Positions 27,129-36,334 of a stretch of 64,000 nucleotides of DNA are shown in pieces. Origin of the DNA: Vagococcus vulneris (GTDB lineage Bacteria; Bacillota; Bacilli; Lactobacillales; Vagococcaceae); NCBI RefSeq assembly GCF_003950515.1, contig NZ_NGJS01000003.1:62001-126000 (forward strand), read 5' to 3'. The notes beneath the pieces were generated by a model. That model was given only the letters and a program-made list of their open reading frames with translations. It did not search any database and was not told where the DNA came from. How positions within the stretch are numbered: the first letter of the stretch is position 1; each line of letters opens with the position of its first letter. The translations under genes and the position numbers were made by a program.

Positions 27129-27995
27129 TTGGGATGGCGAACAATAATCATAAATACTCACTCAAAACTATCATATAAAAATAATCATTTAATCTTTAAA
27201 TCAGTAGATGGTATAGAGAGAATTCATCTATCTGAAATTGATAGTTTAATATTAGAGACAACAGATATTGTGATAACAACAATGCTATTAAAACGCTTGC
27301 TCGATGAAAATATCTTAATTATTTTTTGTGATGATAAGCGACTACCCATTGGGAAAATGCAACCGTTCTATGGTCGTCATGATAGCAGCCTCCAACTTTC
27401 TAGACAAATCAATTGGTCTGAAAGAGATAAATCAATCGTGTGGACAGATATTATCTCTCAAAAAATAATGAATCAAAGTAAATTTTTAAAACTAAATGAT
27501 TTTTTTGATAAAGCAGATGCAATTCTTTATTTACATGATGAACTAAAATTATTTGATCCGAGTAATCGTGAGGGACATGCAGCTAGAATCTATTTCAATA
27601 CTTTGTTCGGTAATAATTTTTCGCGTGATATCAATAACGATATCAATGCAGGATTAAATTATGGCTACACATTACTAATGAGCTTGTTCGCTAGAGAAAT
27701 TGTTAAAAATGGCTGCTTAACCCAGCTTGGTTTAAAACATACAAATCAATTTAATGATTTCAATTTAGCAAGTGACTTTATGGAACCTTTTCGCATTTTA
27801 ATTGATCAAATTATTTATGATAGTCGAAATGCTTCTTTTAAGGATATGAAGCGTGACCTATTTAGTATTTTTTCAGAAGTATATTTATATGATGGCAAAG
27901 AAATGTATTTGGTAAATATAGTCAGTGATTATACAAAAAAAGTGATTAAAACACTAAACTGCGAAAGAGAAAGGGTTCCTGAATTTAGGATATGA
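27129..27995 (+). CDS. cas1: CRISPR integrase Cas1, type II-A
   Basis: 288 residues from a TTG at 27129 giving [20 protein letters not shown], the typical Cas1 N-terminus; there is no better ATG in frame. The metal-site Glu lies in [11 protein letters not shown], with the later His and Asp in [23 protein letters not shown]. With Cas2, and aided by Csn2 and Cas9, it inserts new spacers at the leader end. It begins nine bases after the cas9 stop. Confidence 0.96.
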   Translation: MGWRTIIINTHSKLSYKNNHLIFKSVDGIERIHLSEIDSLILETTDIVITTMLLKRLLDENILIIFCDDKRLPIGKMQPFYGRHDSSLQLSRQINWSERDKSIVWTDIISQKIMNQSKFLKLNDFFDKADAILYLHDELKLFDPSNREGHAARIYFNTLFGNNFSRDINNDINAGLNYGYTLLMSLFAREIVKNGCLTQLGLKHTNQFNDFNLASDFMEPFRILIDQIIYDSRNASFKDMKRDLFSIFSEVYLYDGKEMYLVNIVSDYTKKVIKTLNCERERVPEFRI

Positions 27996-28333
27996 GTTAT
28001 AGATATATGAGAATGTTAGTTATGTTTGATATGCCAACAGAGACTGCTGAAGATAGAAAAAGTTATCGTCGCTTTAGAAAGTTCATACTAAGCGAAGGGT
28101 TTATTATGCATCAATTCTCTGTTTATAGTAAAATTTTATTGAATAATACGGCTAGTAAGGCAATGATTGCAAGATTAAAAAAAGAAAACCCTAAAAAAGG
28201 ATTTATCACCATTCTGACAGTGACAGAAAAACAATTTTCGAGAATGATCTATCTTAGTGGTGAAAGAGATGAATGCATTGCTAATCAAGATAGTCGAGTT
28301 ATTTTTTTAGGAGATAATTATGATGATGATTAA
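27992..28333 (+). CDS. cas2: CRISPR-associated Cas2, type II-A
   Basis: 113 residues. The ferredoxin-like N-terminus [40 protein letters not shown] is diagnostic, with the conserved Asp of VMFDMP. It is the structural partner of Cas1. It overlaps cas1 by four bases (ATGA) and csn2 by 14 bases, so the four cas genes form one transcript. Confidence 0.96.
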   Translation: MSYRYMRMLVMFDMPTETAEDRKSYRRFRKFILSEGFIMHQFSVYSKILLNNTASKAMIARLKKENPKKGFITILTVTEKQFSRMIYLSGERDECIANQDSRVIFLGDNYDDD

Positions 28334-28973
28334 TTTTCCGGTATTAGATCAACCGTTGTGTATTGAAAATGCGACATATTTAGTCATTGAGAATCAAAAA
28401 TTGTTCGCACATATTATCCAGCAATTCTATCAGTACGGTGATGATTCTGACATAAGATTATTTAATACAGATTATAAGACAATAAATGCCAACAAACTAT
28501 TACTAGTAACAGATATTTTAGGGTTTGATATCAATTCTAATTCGGTGATAAAAATGATCTATGGCGATTTAGAAGAACAATTTAATATGAATCCTGAATT
28601 AAAAACTAAAATAGAATTATTAGCTAATCAAATTACAAATTTAATAGGATTGGAATTGTTAAATCATGAGTTGGATTTAGAATTTGATGAAATAACAATT
28701 TTAGAGTTGTTTAAAGCTTTGGGTATCAAAGTCGAGACAGAAAATCACTCATTATTTGAAAAAATAATGGAAATAGTCCAAATATTTAAATATCTATCAA
28801 AAAAAAGCCTATTAATCTTTGTTAATGTGTGTGGATATTTTAGTTCTGATGAATTACAAGAAATAAATAATTATATTTCATTATCAAATTGTGATGTCTT
28901 ATTTCTAGAACATTATAAAGTACCAGGAGTTAAACAATATATAATTGATGAAGATTTTTTTATAATTAATTAA
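28320..28973 (+). CDS. csn2: CRISPR-associated protein Csn2 (subtype II-A)
   Basis: 217 residues. The N-terminus [34 protein letters not shown] and the end [27 protein letters not shown] match canonical short Csn2, a ring-shaped tetramer that binds DNA ends during adaptation. Three ATG codons in a row (28320, 28323, 28326) are possible starts; AGGAG at 28309-28313 favours the first. Its presence sets the subtype as II-A. The leader and array follow directly. Confidence 0.95.
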   Translation: MMMINFPVLDQPLCIENATYLVIENQKLFAHIIQQFYQYGDDSDIRLFNTDYKTINANKLLLVTDILGFDINSNSVIKMIYGDLEEQFNMNPELKTKIELLANQITNLIGLELLNHELDLEFDEITILELFKALGIKVETENHSLFEKIMEIVQIFKYLSKKSLLIFVNVCGYFSSDELQEINNYISLSNCDVLFLEHYKVPGVKQYIIDEDFFIIN

Positions 28974-29101
28974 AATATGTTATTCTATATGAGACAGTTC
29001 TTTGAAAAGTGAATAGATTTAAATAGTAAAAAAGAAGCATTCATGACAAGATTCTTGCTATGGATGAATAGCGCGATTACGGGATTTCGAATTTCTACGA
29101 G
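28974..29101 (+). promoter_or_regulatory. CRISPR leader with pre-crRNA promoter
   Basis: 128 bp between csn2 and the first repeat. It ends in TTTCTACGAG immediately before repeat 1; CTACGAG at that place is the leader-anchoring sequence known for type II-A adaptation. A possible promoter is TTGAAA (29002-29007), 16 bases, TAGTAA (29024-29029). Confidence 0.8.
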
Positions 29102-29918
29102 GTTTTAGAGCTATGCTGTTTTGAATGCTTCCAAAACTTTAAACATTTTGACTTGTACTTTGGTTTTGTTTTAGAGCTATGCTGTTTTGAATGCTTCCAA
29201 AACGGTTAGTGCAAGAGAATTACATAAGTCATTGTTTTAGAGCTATGCTGTTTTGAATGCTTCCAAAACTCCTAAAGTAATTATTGTCACCGGTACACAG
29301 TTTTAGAGCTATGCTGTTTTGAATGCTTCCAAAACATTTGGTGATTATACCAGTCTTAAGTCCTTGTTTTAGAGCTATGCTGTTTTGAATGCTTCCAAAA
29401 CGGATTGGAATGATACCAAGCATCAACATTAGTTTTAGAGCTATGCTGTTTTGAATGCTTCCAAAACACTCTCTTTTATTATTCCTGCTATATCAGTGTT
29501 TTAGAGCTATGCTGTTTTGAATGCTTCCAAAACCATTTTCTTTGATATACTTTTGAAGTGATTGTTTTAGAGCTATGCTGTTTTGAATGCTTCCAAAACT
29601 TTGATTATTATGGAAATGACAAACCCGACGTTTTAGAGCTATGCTGTTTTGAATGCTTCCAAAACTGCAGCGGAACAGATTTACAAAGAAGAAGAGTTTT
29701 AGAGCTATGCTGTTTTGAATGCTTCCAAAACGCAGAATGATGAGCGAACATGCCCACATTGGTTTTAGAGCTATGCTGTTTTGAATGCTTCCAAAACCTG
29801 GCTATTTGTATTTCATGTACAATAGCAGTTTTAGAGCTATGCTGTTTTGAATGTTTCTAACACCGTTAACGGCGGAAATTTAGTTTTAGAGTTATGTTGT
29901 TCTGAATGCTCCCAAAGT
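29102..29918 (+). CRISPR. Type II-A CRISPR array: 13 repeats (2 degenerate), 12 spacers
   Basis: Repeats of 36 bases begin GTTTTAGAGC and end TCCAAAAC. They recur with an exact 66-base period at 29102, 29168, 29234, 29300, 29366, 29432, 29498, 29564, 29630, 29696 and 29762; these 11 are identical. Each of the first 11 spacers is 30 bases. Repeat 12 (29828) has four changes near its 3' end, the last spacer (29864-29882) is only 19 bases, and repeat 13 (29883) is strongly altered. The array reads left to right from the leader next to csn2. I saw no match of a spacer elsewhere in this window, though I could not search by computer. Confidence 0.98.
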
Positions 29919-30092
29919 TTATTGCCTTTATTAAATCTACTATATAAGAATATGATATTAAGGAGACAGCAATTACCAATGAAATTATTGCCTTAAAAGA
30001 GTAGTGCATACTTGTTCATAAAACACCTTTTTTTACACTGAAACAAAAAGTATTAAGGATATTAATAAAGCTATTAATACTAATTAAAAAAA

Positions 30093-30229
30093 TTATGGGC
30101 GATAGTACTTAAGTGTGTCAGTCATTGTTTGAATGACATAGTCTTGAACATGTTTTGGCGAAATAACTTTGACATTGTTCCTTGACTGACTAGCCACATT
30201 TTAATGCCGTACCCATCATTTTATGGATA
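30093..30229 (-). pseudogene. Remnant of a WYL-type regulator C-terminus
   Basis: On the minus strand, NDGYGIKMWLVSQGTM can be read and, after a one-base frame change, VKVISPKHVQDYVIQTMTD then TLKYYRP and stop. This aligns with the end of the intact WYL regulator at 30918-31895 (NDGYGVKMWLLGQGSM then VKVISPNHMKDYILADM). It is a frameshifted fragment of a paralogue with the rest of the gene gone. The remainder of 29919-30254 shows nothing else. Confidence 0.7.
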
Positions 30230-30254
30230 TTTGTTTTAATAAAATTGAAGTATC

Positions 30255-30756
30255 TTGATAACAGGGTGTGGGAGTAAACCTGAAGAGACTTCCAACAGGT
30301 ATGAGGTCAATAAAGAGTGTTCCATGAATGATTTGCCTATTTTAATTGAAGTGAATTTAGAAATGGCTACGGCTACATTTACTATTAAGTATTATGATGT
30401 TAAAAACACAGGATTTTTAGGAACAACCGTTAATGTGGAAGAGGCCGAACAAATTACGAGCGGTAAAATAGATACAAACAAATTGGTGCTCACTCTGATG
30501 AAAAAAGCAGAAAAGACAGACTATAAGTAGAATAAACCACTTGTCGATTTGCGTGATATTAAGAGTTATGATGAATATAAGACGTCGATTAACAATGATA
30601 TAACCGTGGGACGAGTCACAGTGAGAGTGGTTTCAATAAACATAAAGTTATTGCTAGTCAAATTAAATTTGCCAATGAAGCGTTAGTATTTGGTGATAAA
30701 GGCGATTTATTTCAAGCCCGTGTAGAAAGCTATGCTAAATTTACGAGAGAAAACTA
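30255..30756 (+). pseudogene. Decayed lipoprotein gene
   Basis: The frame opens with LITGCGSKPEETSN, a lipobox without the preceding signal peptide, because the upstream part has been replaced by the WYL remnant. It runs to a TAG at 30528-30530. The same frame continues after the stop (NKPLVDLRDIKSYDEYKTSI) and, after a frame change, ends as FNKHKVIASQIKFANEALVF then GDKGDLFQARVESYAKFTREN and stop. So it is one gene with a lost start, an internal stop and a frameshift. It is followed by a proper terminator. The family is not recognised. Confidence 0.6.
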
Positions 30757-30757
30757 A

Positions 30758-30799
30758 AAAATACTCCTTTGCTGATTTTGGTAGCAGGAGTATTTTTTT
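30758..30799 (+). terminator. Terminator of the decayed lipoprotein gene
   Basis: AATACTCCT / AGGAGTATT stem with a 17-base loop and a T-tract. Confidence 0.75.
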
Positions 30800-30917
30800 A
30801 TATTAACATGTCGTCGTTGGCATCTGTGGGTCTACCAATTGCTAAGATACCTCCAAATGTATAACATAAAATTATTTTAAACAATTATTTATTCATTATA
30901 TGACTGTTTACGCAAAA

Positions 30918-31895
30918 TTATTTATAATGATCAAAAGTTTTTTTCATATCTGCTAAAATATAATCTTTCATATGATTAGGGGAGATGACTTTAACCATAC
31001 TGCCTTGCCCTAACAACCACATTTTGACACCGTATCCGTCATTTGCTTGGATTTCAATACGACAGCTGCCGTCAGTATGATATTTAACTATTTTAGAATC
31101 TGGAAATCGATCTAGAACATAAACAGGATCATAAAAAAAGTCGATAATCAGGGTAATTGGATTACCTAAAAAAGGCAAAGCTGTCTGCTTTCTCAAAATA
31201 CCACCTTCGAACCGTTCTGCATATTGTTTCTTTCCTCGCTGAGGCAACAAGCGTAAATTCACCATATTATTAATACGAAACTTATTGAGTTGATTAAAGT
31301 CGCGATCATCTTGAGCACGATGAGAAGAACAAATCATGAAAAAATATAAATCTGAAAAAAATATGTCTTCAGGGACACGTTGAAAAGTTTTGGTGACGTT
31401 ATTTTTTGTATATTGAAATTCAACTAATCTTTGTGTGGTAATTGCTTCCAAGATAATTGAAATCGGTTGAAGTAAGTCTATATTGGAAACACCATGATAG
31501 TAATGCTGCTCGTTTAGCAAAAAAGGGCGGACTTTATTAGGAGAATGAAGTAATAAATATAATTTCTGTGTTAAACAATTAAGTTCTTCTTTTTTAAAAA
31601 TTCGACTGGCAAAAAGTATTTTCAAAATAAGTAGCAATTCTTCATCTGTCAGCGTGGTGTGCTTGATTGAAGTATCTAGATGGTAATGTCCTTTTGTTTT
31701 ACGATTAATGGTACCTAAAGAAAGAGTCGAATCTTTAGCATCAGCTAGTTCACCTAAAAATAAATCAATTGTTGCTAAATCACGCTGAATAGTATTGGCA
31801 CTAACTTGATAAGTATCGATTAAAGTTTGTTTACGTAGGACTTTGCCTTGGATTAAGTCTAAAAAAATAGCGAGTAGTCGTTCTTGAGCATTCAT
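30918..31895 (-). CDS. WYL-domain transcriptional regulator
   Basis: 325 residues. The N-terminal helix-turn-helix (KQTLIDTYQVSANTIQRDLATID) is DeoR/HTH_11-like. The middle WYL domain (RLVEFQYTKNNVTKTFQRVPEDIFFSDLYFFMICSSH) and a C-terminal WCX extension (GVKMWLLGQGSMVKVISPNH) follow. WYL proteins sense small ligands or nucleic acids and are frequent near defence and metabolism genes. Its start overlaps the stop of the ECF S-component by one base, so the two are co-transcribed. A decayed paralogue lies about 700 bases downstream. Confidence 0.88.
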   Translation of the reverse strand: MNAQERLLAIFLDLIQGKVLRKQTLIDTYQVSANTIQRDLATIDLFLGELADAKDSTLSLGTINRKTKGHYHLDTSIKHTTLTDEELLLILKILFASRIFKKEELNCLTQKLYLLLHSPNKVRPFLLNEQHYYHGVSNIDLLQPISIILEAITTQRLVEFQYTKNNVTKTFQRVPEDIFFSDLYFFMICSSHRAQDDRDFNQLNKFRINNMVNLRLLPQRGKKQYAERFEGGILRKQTALPFLGNPITLIIDFFYDPVYVLDRFPDSKIVKYHTDGSCRIEIQANDGYGVKMWLLGQGSMVKVISPNHMKDYILADMKKTFDHYK

Positions 31896-32467
31896 TACGC
31901 AGCCTCATTTTTTTGAAATAAATTGCTGAAACGGGGTAGATGAATTAACCAAGAAATCAGCAGACAAGAAATTATTTTATCGAGCAGACTGTCAATAGCT
32001 GCACCGCAATAAGCGGCTACTAGAGTCTTAAAGCCTGACGCTTGTATTGAAAAGACAACTAAATCTGTCACTGAGCGGGTATATCCGCCAAATCCACCAT
32101 ATAAAACAAGTCGTATAGGGGCACTGACGACAGCACCTATTAGAGCAAGTAAAATACCGGTGAGTATGGCTTTTTTGTAACCAAAGCCTTTTTTCGCACA
32201 AAGATGAGCAACAATTGCCGTTGTGATACTAACTAAAGAAAAAGGGATTGCTAAGGGTCCGTGAATAACAGCTAAAAGCAAGTTTGTACAAAGTCCGGTT
32301 AAGATACCATATTTCATTTGAAAATTAACGGCAATAAAGATAGTGCCTAGTGCATCTAAGTATAGAAAAGGAATGTGAGTAAAGGTAATAAAAGATCCTA
32401 AGATGACATTGACACAGACAGCCATGGCACATAGCATTAAAATTTTCAGGGTGTGTTGATTTTTCAT
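31895..32467 (-). CDS. ECF transporter S-component (substrate-binding membrane subunit)
   Basis: 190 residues, about six membrane segments. The pattern ILMLCAMAVCVNVILGSFITF..IPFLYLDALGTIFIAVNFQMKYGILTGLCTNLL is typical of ECF S-components, and the C-terminal half includes APIRLVLYGGFGGYTRSVTDLV. The vitamin or metabolite is unknown. It would work with an EcfAA'T module elsewhere. It lies directly upstream of a WYL regulator and downstream of the cysteine desulfidase gene across a terminator. A closely related decayed copy is at 44870-45117. Confidence 0.75.
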   Translation of the reverse strand: MKNQHTLKILMLCAMAVCVNVILGSFITFTHIPFLYLDALGTIFIAVNFQMKYGILTGLCTNLLLAVIHGPLAIPFSLVSITTAIVAHLCAKKGFGYKKAILTGILLALIGAVVSAPIRLVLYGGFGGYTRSVTDLVVFSIQASGFKTLVAAYCGAAIDSLLDKIISCLLISWLIHLPRFSNLFQKNEAA

Positions 32468-32627
32468 ACAGCTAAAAAGTCTCCAATCGTTTTAACTAAA
32501 AATAGGATAACTGACTTGAATCTGTTCATTCCTGTCAGCAGTTATTGTTAATGCAAATTAACAAAACATCCTTTAAGATTTTAACACTCTAAACAAATGC
32601 TTGGCAATCATTTTAAAAAATTTAGAC

Positions 32628-32656
32628 AAAAAAAGAGCTGCGACGAGGCAACTCTT
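32628..32656 (-). terminator. Terminator of cyuA
   Basis: On the minus strand, AAGAGTTGC / GCAGCTCTT stem with loop CTCGTC and a seven-U tract, directly after the cyuA stop. Confidence 0.8.
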
Positions 32657-32662
32657 GATGGG

Positions 32663-33964
32663 TTATTTTGCTAACATTACGTTTAAAATTGTTCGGTCGG
32701 TTTCTTTTAAGCCATGTGTGACGAGATGACCGAGATTACGGATACTGTCATCAACAGAAGCAGAAACAATTCCATTGCTTGAAGGGATTTCAATCGATCG
32801 CAAGGCTAAATTTGCCGCACGGTATAAAGAAGATACAGCAGATGCTACTTTCATGGCACATGAACAACCGGCACCATCGCAGATAACTCCTGGTGCATCG
32901 CCAATCATATTGTTGACAGCACGTGCGGTAGTAGCATAATCACCGTTCATCAAATAGCAAATACCTGCAGCTGATCCCATTGCTGCAGAATTGGTTGCAC
33001 AATAAGCAGACAGTACAGGAAGAAATGAATGAATATAAAGAGCTGTTAAATGTGATAGACAGAGTGCTCGAATAAGCTGTTCTTCTGATGCACTACAGAA
33101 ATCAGCTGTGATGCAAACAGGGACAGTTGCCGTAATGCCCTGATTGCCTGATCCTGAATTTGACATAGCCGGCAATTGTGCCCCACCCATTCGTGCATCT
33201 GACGCGGCGGCAGTATAGGTAATTATTTTGGCAGATAAATCTGTGTTTGCAGGCGTTCCAAAATTAATACTTGATGCTTTATGCATGGATTTTCCAAGAG
33301 CTAAACCGTAATCATTGACTAAACCATCTTCAGCCAAAGCCATGTTAAAATTCGCAGCTTGAAGAACAAAAGAAATATTTGATAGGGGCTCAGTTGTCGC
33401 AAAATGCCATATTTCCTCTAGAGAACATTTTTGTAATTGCTCTTTTAAGGGGGAGGTGGTGTGAGCATCAGGTCGTGAGCCTTCAAATAAAGGCACATCA
33501 TTTTTTTCGATTAAAAAAATATTAGTATGAGAACCGGCAATCCAAACAGAAACTGTGTCTATTTCGTCAGAAATTGTTACATGGACGAAGAGATTATCTT
33601 CAACATCGGCAATTTTAGTTGAGATGATATCAGAATTAGCTAATTCTTTAATGCTTTCGACATCGGATTCAGGTAAGTCTGTAATAACACCTAATCCTGA
33701 TGAAGCAACACCAGAAATTGCACCAGCCGCGGCCGCAATTTTCAGGCCTGGTTCCCCTGTTCCAGGAACGATGACAGCCATCGCGTTTTTCATAATATTC
33801 GGTGAAACCTCTACTTCAATTTTTTTGATGGCTGTTGTATCTAAATAGTCTAAACACGTTGCAGCAGCAAAAGCGACAGCAACAGGTTCAGTACAGCCGG
33901 TTGCTGGGACGACTCCGTCTTTTAAGACATCAATAAAAAATTGTGACTGATTGGATATCGGCAT
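32663..33964 (-). CDS. cyuA: L-cysteine desulfidase / CyuA-like (UPF0597) protein
   Basis: 433 residues. The N-terminal motif GVVPATGCTEPVAVAFAA and the C-terminal CDGAGCSCAMKVASAVSS supply the cysteines expected to hold a [4Fe-4S] cluster, as in archaeal cysteine desulfidase and E. coli CyuA. Gly-rich segments GGAQLPAMSNSGSGNQGI and SAAMGSAAGICYLMNG are typical. It breaks cysteine to pyruvate, ammonia and sulfide. A strong GGAGG site precedes the start. The cognate importer CyuP is not adjacent. A 41-base dyad lies upstream. Confidence 0.88.
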   Translation of the reverse strand: MPISNQSQFFIDVLKDGVVPATGCTEPVAVAFAAATCLDYLDTTAIKKIEVEVSPNIMKNAMAVIVPGTGEPGLKIAAAAGAISGVASSGLGVITDLPESDVESIKELANSDIISTKIADVEDNLFVHVTISDEIDTVSVWIAGSHTNIFLIEKNDVPLFEGSRPDAHTTSPLKEQLQKCSLEEIWHFATTEPLSNISFVLQAANFNMALAEDGLVNDYGLALGKSMHKASSINFGTPANTDLSAKIITYTAAASDARMGGAQLPAMSNSGSGNQGITATVPVCITADFCSASEEQLIRALCLSHLTALYIHSFLPVLSAYCATNSAAMGSAAGICYLMNGDYATTARAVNNMIGDAPGVICDGAGCSCAMKVASAVSSLYRAANLALRSIEIPSSNGIVSASVDDSIRNLGHLVTHGLKETDRTILNVMLAK

Positions 33965-33992
33965 ACCAATAACCTCCTTAGATTATATTATA

Positions 33993-34052
33993 AAGAAAGC
34001 GATTCCAATTATTTTTAGATATACTTCTTAGAGAGTAAGATATACCTAAAAA
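33993..34052 (-). promoter_or_regulatory. Candidate cre site and 41-bp dyad upstream of cyuA
   Basis: The bases 33993-34007 fit a cre site with one mismatch. The segment 34012-34052 is an imperfect palindrome with TTTTTAG and CTAAAAA outer arms and GATATAC repeats inside. Both lie just upstream of the cyuA start and could be regulator sites. No factor is identified. Confidence 0.35.
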
Positions 34053-34126
34053 TTTATGTTATATGATTATTTTATCGCCCTTTTTTGTAAAAATCAATGT
34101 CAAATGAATTCAGATATAGTTGTTTA

Positions 34127-34190
34127 TTTACTGATAATGTCTTTAATCAACTAGTTGCTGGATTAAAGACATTACATAATCTATCAGTAA
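34127..34190. other. Long interrupted inverted repeat between cyuA and the DeoR-type gene
   Basis: Outer arms TTTACTGATA / TATCAGTAAA and inner arms ATGTCTTTAATC / GATTAAAGACAT enclose a 12-base loop, with an 8-base bulge on one side. It lies in the 33965-34308 gap. An ATG-started 37-codon ORF without a ribosome binding site (34097-34210, plus) runs through it and could be a gene remnant. A TAGAC / GTCTA hairpin with eight T follows at 34237-34272. Confidence 0.4.
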
Positions 34191-34308
34191 AAGAAGACGA
34201 ATTATTGTGATATACACATGAAGAGAGGGTGTTGTTATAGACAAGTAGTTTATGTGATGGTCTATTTTTTTTGAAAGATGTATTTGATTGCTGTCAAAGT
34301 AGTGTAGG

Positions 34309-35070
34309 TTAATCGACTTGGAGAACAGTTACACCTAAACTTCTAACTTCTTCAATAAATGTTTTTGGACAAAATTTATCTGTTATTAAATAATCAAAGA
34401 CGGCTATTTCTGAAATCTTAAATTTTGAAGTTTGTTCCATTTTTCGATAGTCGGCCACTAAAATTTTAGTTTTAGTGGTGCGATTTATCATTAACTCATT
34501 AATCTTTGCTTCATGGAAGACTTCTGTAGTGACTCCATTTTCAATACTGATTCCACTACATCCAATAATGCAGACGTCAGCATTCATTGAGGAGATAGTG
34601 GTTACAGCGATATCACCTACCAATACTTCTTTCGGAAACCTCAACTCGCCTCCCGTTAAAATATAATTATATTCATTATTAGAAATATGAGTACCTATTT
34701 TAAGATTATTTGTAACAATAGTTAAATGTCTTGCTGTAAAGAAATCCACAGAATTTAAAGCTGTAGAACTAGAATTTATAAATACGGTATTATAGTCTTT
34801 AATATAGGTACTGACAAACCGACCAATATTCTTTTTTAATAATTCAGGGCCAGATTCGTCATAATTTGTATTTGTACTATTGTAGATAGAGTAACCATGT
34901 TTACGTATAATTTCATTTCTTTCTTCTAAAATATTTAAGTCTCTCCGGATTGTGCTTAAAGATACATTCAGCATTTCAGCTAGTTCTTCAGTATTCAATC
35001 GTTCATGTTCTTGTAGGATATTAATTATTTTTTTGTGTCTATTATCTACAACGTGTCTAGATTTTTTCAA
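34309..35070 (-). CDS. DeoR-family repressor of the ascorbate operon (UlaR-like)
   Basis: 253 residues. The N-terminal helix-turn-helix HERLNTEELAEMLNVSLSTIRRDLNILEERNEIIRKHG is the DeoR signature. The C-terminal sugar-phosphate-sensing domain has VFINSSSTALNSVDFF, ILTGGELRFPKEVLVGDIA and the late KTKILVADYRKMEQTSKF motif. It is divergent from the ula operon, separated by a 174-base region full of direct and inverted repeats, and so is the probable UlaR. By family it would respond to L-ascorbate-6-phosphate. Confidence 0.86.
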   Translation of the reverse strand: MKKSRHVVDNRHKKIINILQEHERLNTEELAEMLNVSLSTIRRDLNILEERNEIIRKHGYSIYNSTNTNYDESGPELLKKNIGRFVSTYIKDYNTVFINSSSTALNSVDFFTARHLTIVTNNLKIGTHISNNEYNYILTGGELRFPKEVLVGDIAVTTISSMNADVCIIGCSGISIENGVTTEVFHEAKINELMINRTTKTKILVADYRKMEQTSKFKISEIAVFDYLITDKFCPKTFIEEVRSLGVTVLQVD

Positions 35071-35094
35071 AGTATCAACTCCAGTTTCTTAGAC

Positions 35095-35154
35095 TTTATA
35101 TGGTTTATTATAAATAAAAAACCATAAAATTCCATATAAAAATCATATAAAACT
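35095..35154. promoter_or_regulatory. Operator cluster between the DeoR-type regulator and ulaG
   Basis: TTTATATGG (35095-35103) and CCATATAAA (35132-35140) form a perfect inverted repeat. ATGGTTT / AAACCAT forms another. CAT(A)TAAAA units start at 35123, 35133 and 35144, spaced by about one helical turn. A possible ulaG promoter (TTGACT near 35182) lies further right. The repeats fit DeoR-family operators. Confidence 0.55.
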
Positions 35155-35244
35155 CAAACGATCATAAAAAGTGGTGTTTAATTTGACTAATATGATTTAT
35201 GATTTATTTAAGAGATAAAAAAATCAATGAAGGTGGAATGAAAA

Positions 35245-36312
35245 ATGTCAATGAATGTAAACGATGTTTCAAAAGAAAAATGGATTTTATCAACATTTCC
35301 TGAATGGGGTACTTATTTAAATGAAGAAATTGAGGATACACAAGTAGAAAAAGGCACAGTATCTATGTGGTGGCTAGGTTGTACAGGGATATGGTTAAAA
35401 TCTTTTGAAGGAACTAACATTTTGTGTGACCTATGGTGTGGAACGGGAAAAAGATCACATGGTAATGGATTGATGAAAAAAGGACATCAAATGATGCGTA
35501 TGAGCGGAGTACAAAAGATGCAACCCAATTTAAGGACGCAACCCTTTGTAATTGATCCGTTTGAAATAAAAAATGTTAGCGCTTTAGTGGTGACTCATAT
35601 TCACTCTGATCATTTAGATATTAATACAGCAGCTGCAGTGTACCAAAATTGTCCAGAAGCCAAATTTATTGGACCAAAAGAAGTTGTGGAAACATGGTTA
35701 TCTTGGGGAATTCCGCAAGAAAAAACTATCATTGTTAAACCTGGAGACGAAATTAAGATTAAGGATATCAATATTGTTGCCCTGGAAGCTTTTGATAGAA
35801 CTGCACTAGTGACTTGTAATGATCCTGAAAAAGTTTTAAAAGGAGAAATGCCTCAGGATATGAATGAAATCGCTGTCAATTATCTATTTGAAACATCTGG
35901 AGGAAATATCTATCATGCAGGTGATTCACATTATTCAAATATGTTTGCTAAACATGGAAATGAATATAAAATCGATGTTTGCTTAGGAGCATACGGAGAA
36001 AATCCGAGAGGTATAACAGATAAAGTAACGTCAGTCGATATGTTACGTATGGCAGAATCATTAAATGCTAAGGTAGTTATACCGGTTCATTACGATATAT
36101 GGTCAAATTTTATGGCTGATCCTAAAGAGATCACAGAAATATGGAAGTTTAAAAAAGATCGATTAAAATATGATTTTAAACCTTATATTTGGCAAGTTGG
36201 CGGTAAATTTACTTACCCAACAAATAAAGATGATTTAGAGTTTAATTTTTATCGAGGTTTTGACGATGCTTTTGTTACTGATAATGATACACCATTTACT
36301 TCATTCTTATAG
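35245..36312 (+). CDS. ulaG: L-ascorbate-6-phosphate lactonase
   Basis: 355 residues. It begins [41 protein letters not shown], nearly the E. coli UlaG N-terminus. The metallo-beta-lactamase motif [11 protein letters not shown] supplies the metal ligands, with further ligands in [10 protein letters not shown] and VIPVHYDIW. It opens the lactone ring of imported ascorbate-6-phosphate to give 3-keto-L-gulonate-6-phosphate. It is first gene of a seven-gene operon. An AAGGTGG site precedes the ATG. Confidence 0.95.
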   Translation: MSMNVNDVSKEKWILSTFPEWGTYLNEEIEDTQVEKGTVSMWWLGCTGIWLKSFEGTNILCDLWCGTGKRSHGNGLMKKGHQMMRMSGVQKMQPNLRTQPFVIDPFEIKNVSALVVTHIHSDHLDINTAAAVYQNCPEAKFIGPKEVVETWLSWGIPQEKTIIVKPGDEIKIKDINIVALEAFDRTALVTCNDPEKVLKGEMPQDMNEIAVNYLFETSGGNIYHAGDSHYSNMFAKHGNEYKIDVCLGAYGENPRGITDKVTSVDMLRMAESLNAKVVIPVHYDIWSNFMADPKEITEIWKFKKDRLKYDFKPYIWQVGGKFTYPTNKDDLEFNFYRGFDDAFVTDNDTPFTSFL

Positions 36313-36334
36313 ACTTTGAGGAGGTTGAACTTAA

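Noticed and set aside
29229-29759. ORFs of 60-88 codons across the CRISPR array
   Set aside because: They are repeat-derived reading frames with a recurring peptide every 22 codons, not genes.
29919-29994. TTATTGCCTT repeated at 29919 and 29985, exactly one CRISPR period apart
   Set aside because: The 36 bases where another repeat would lie bear no resemblance to the CRISPR repeat, so the spacing is probably coincidence.
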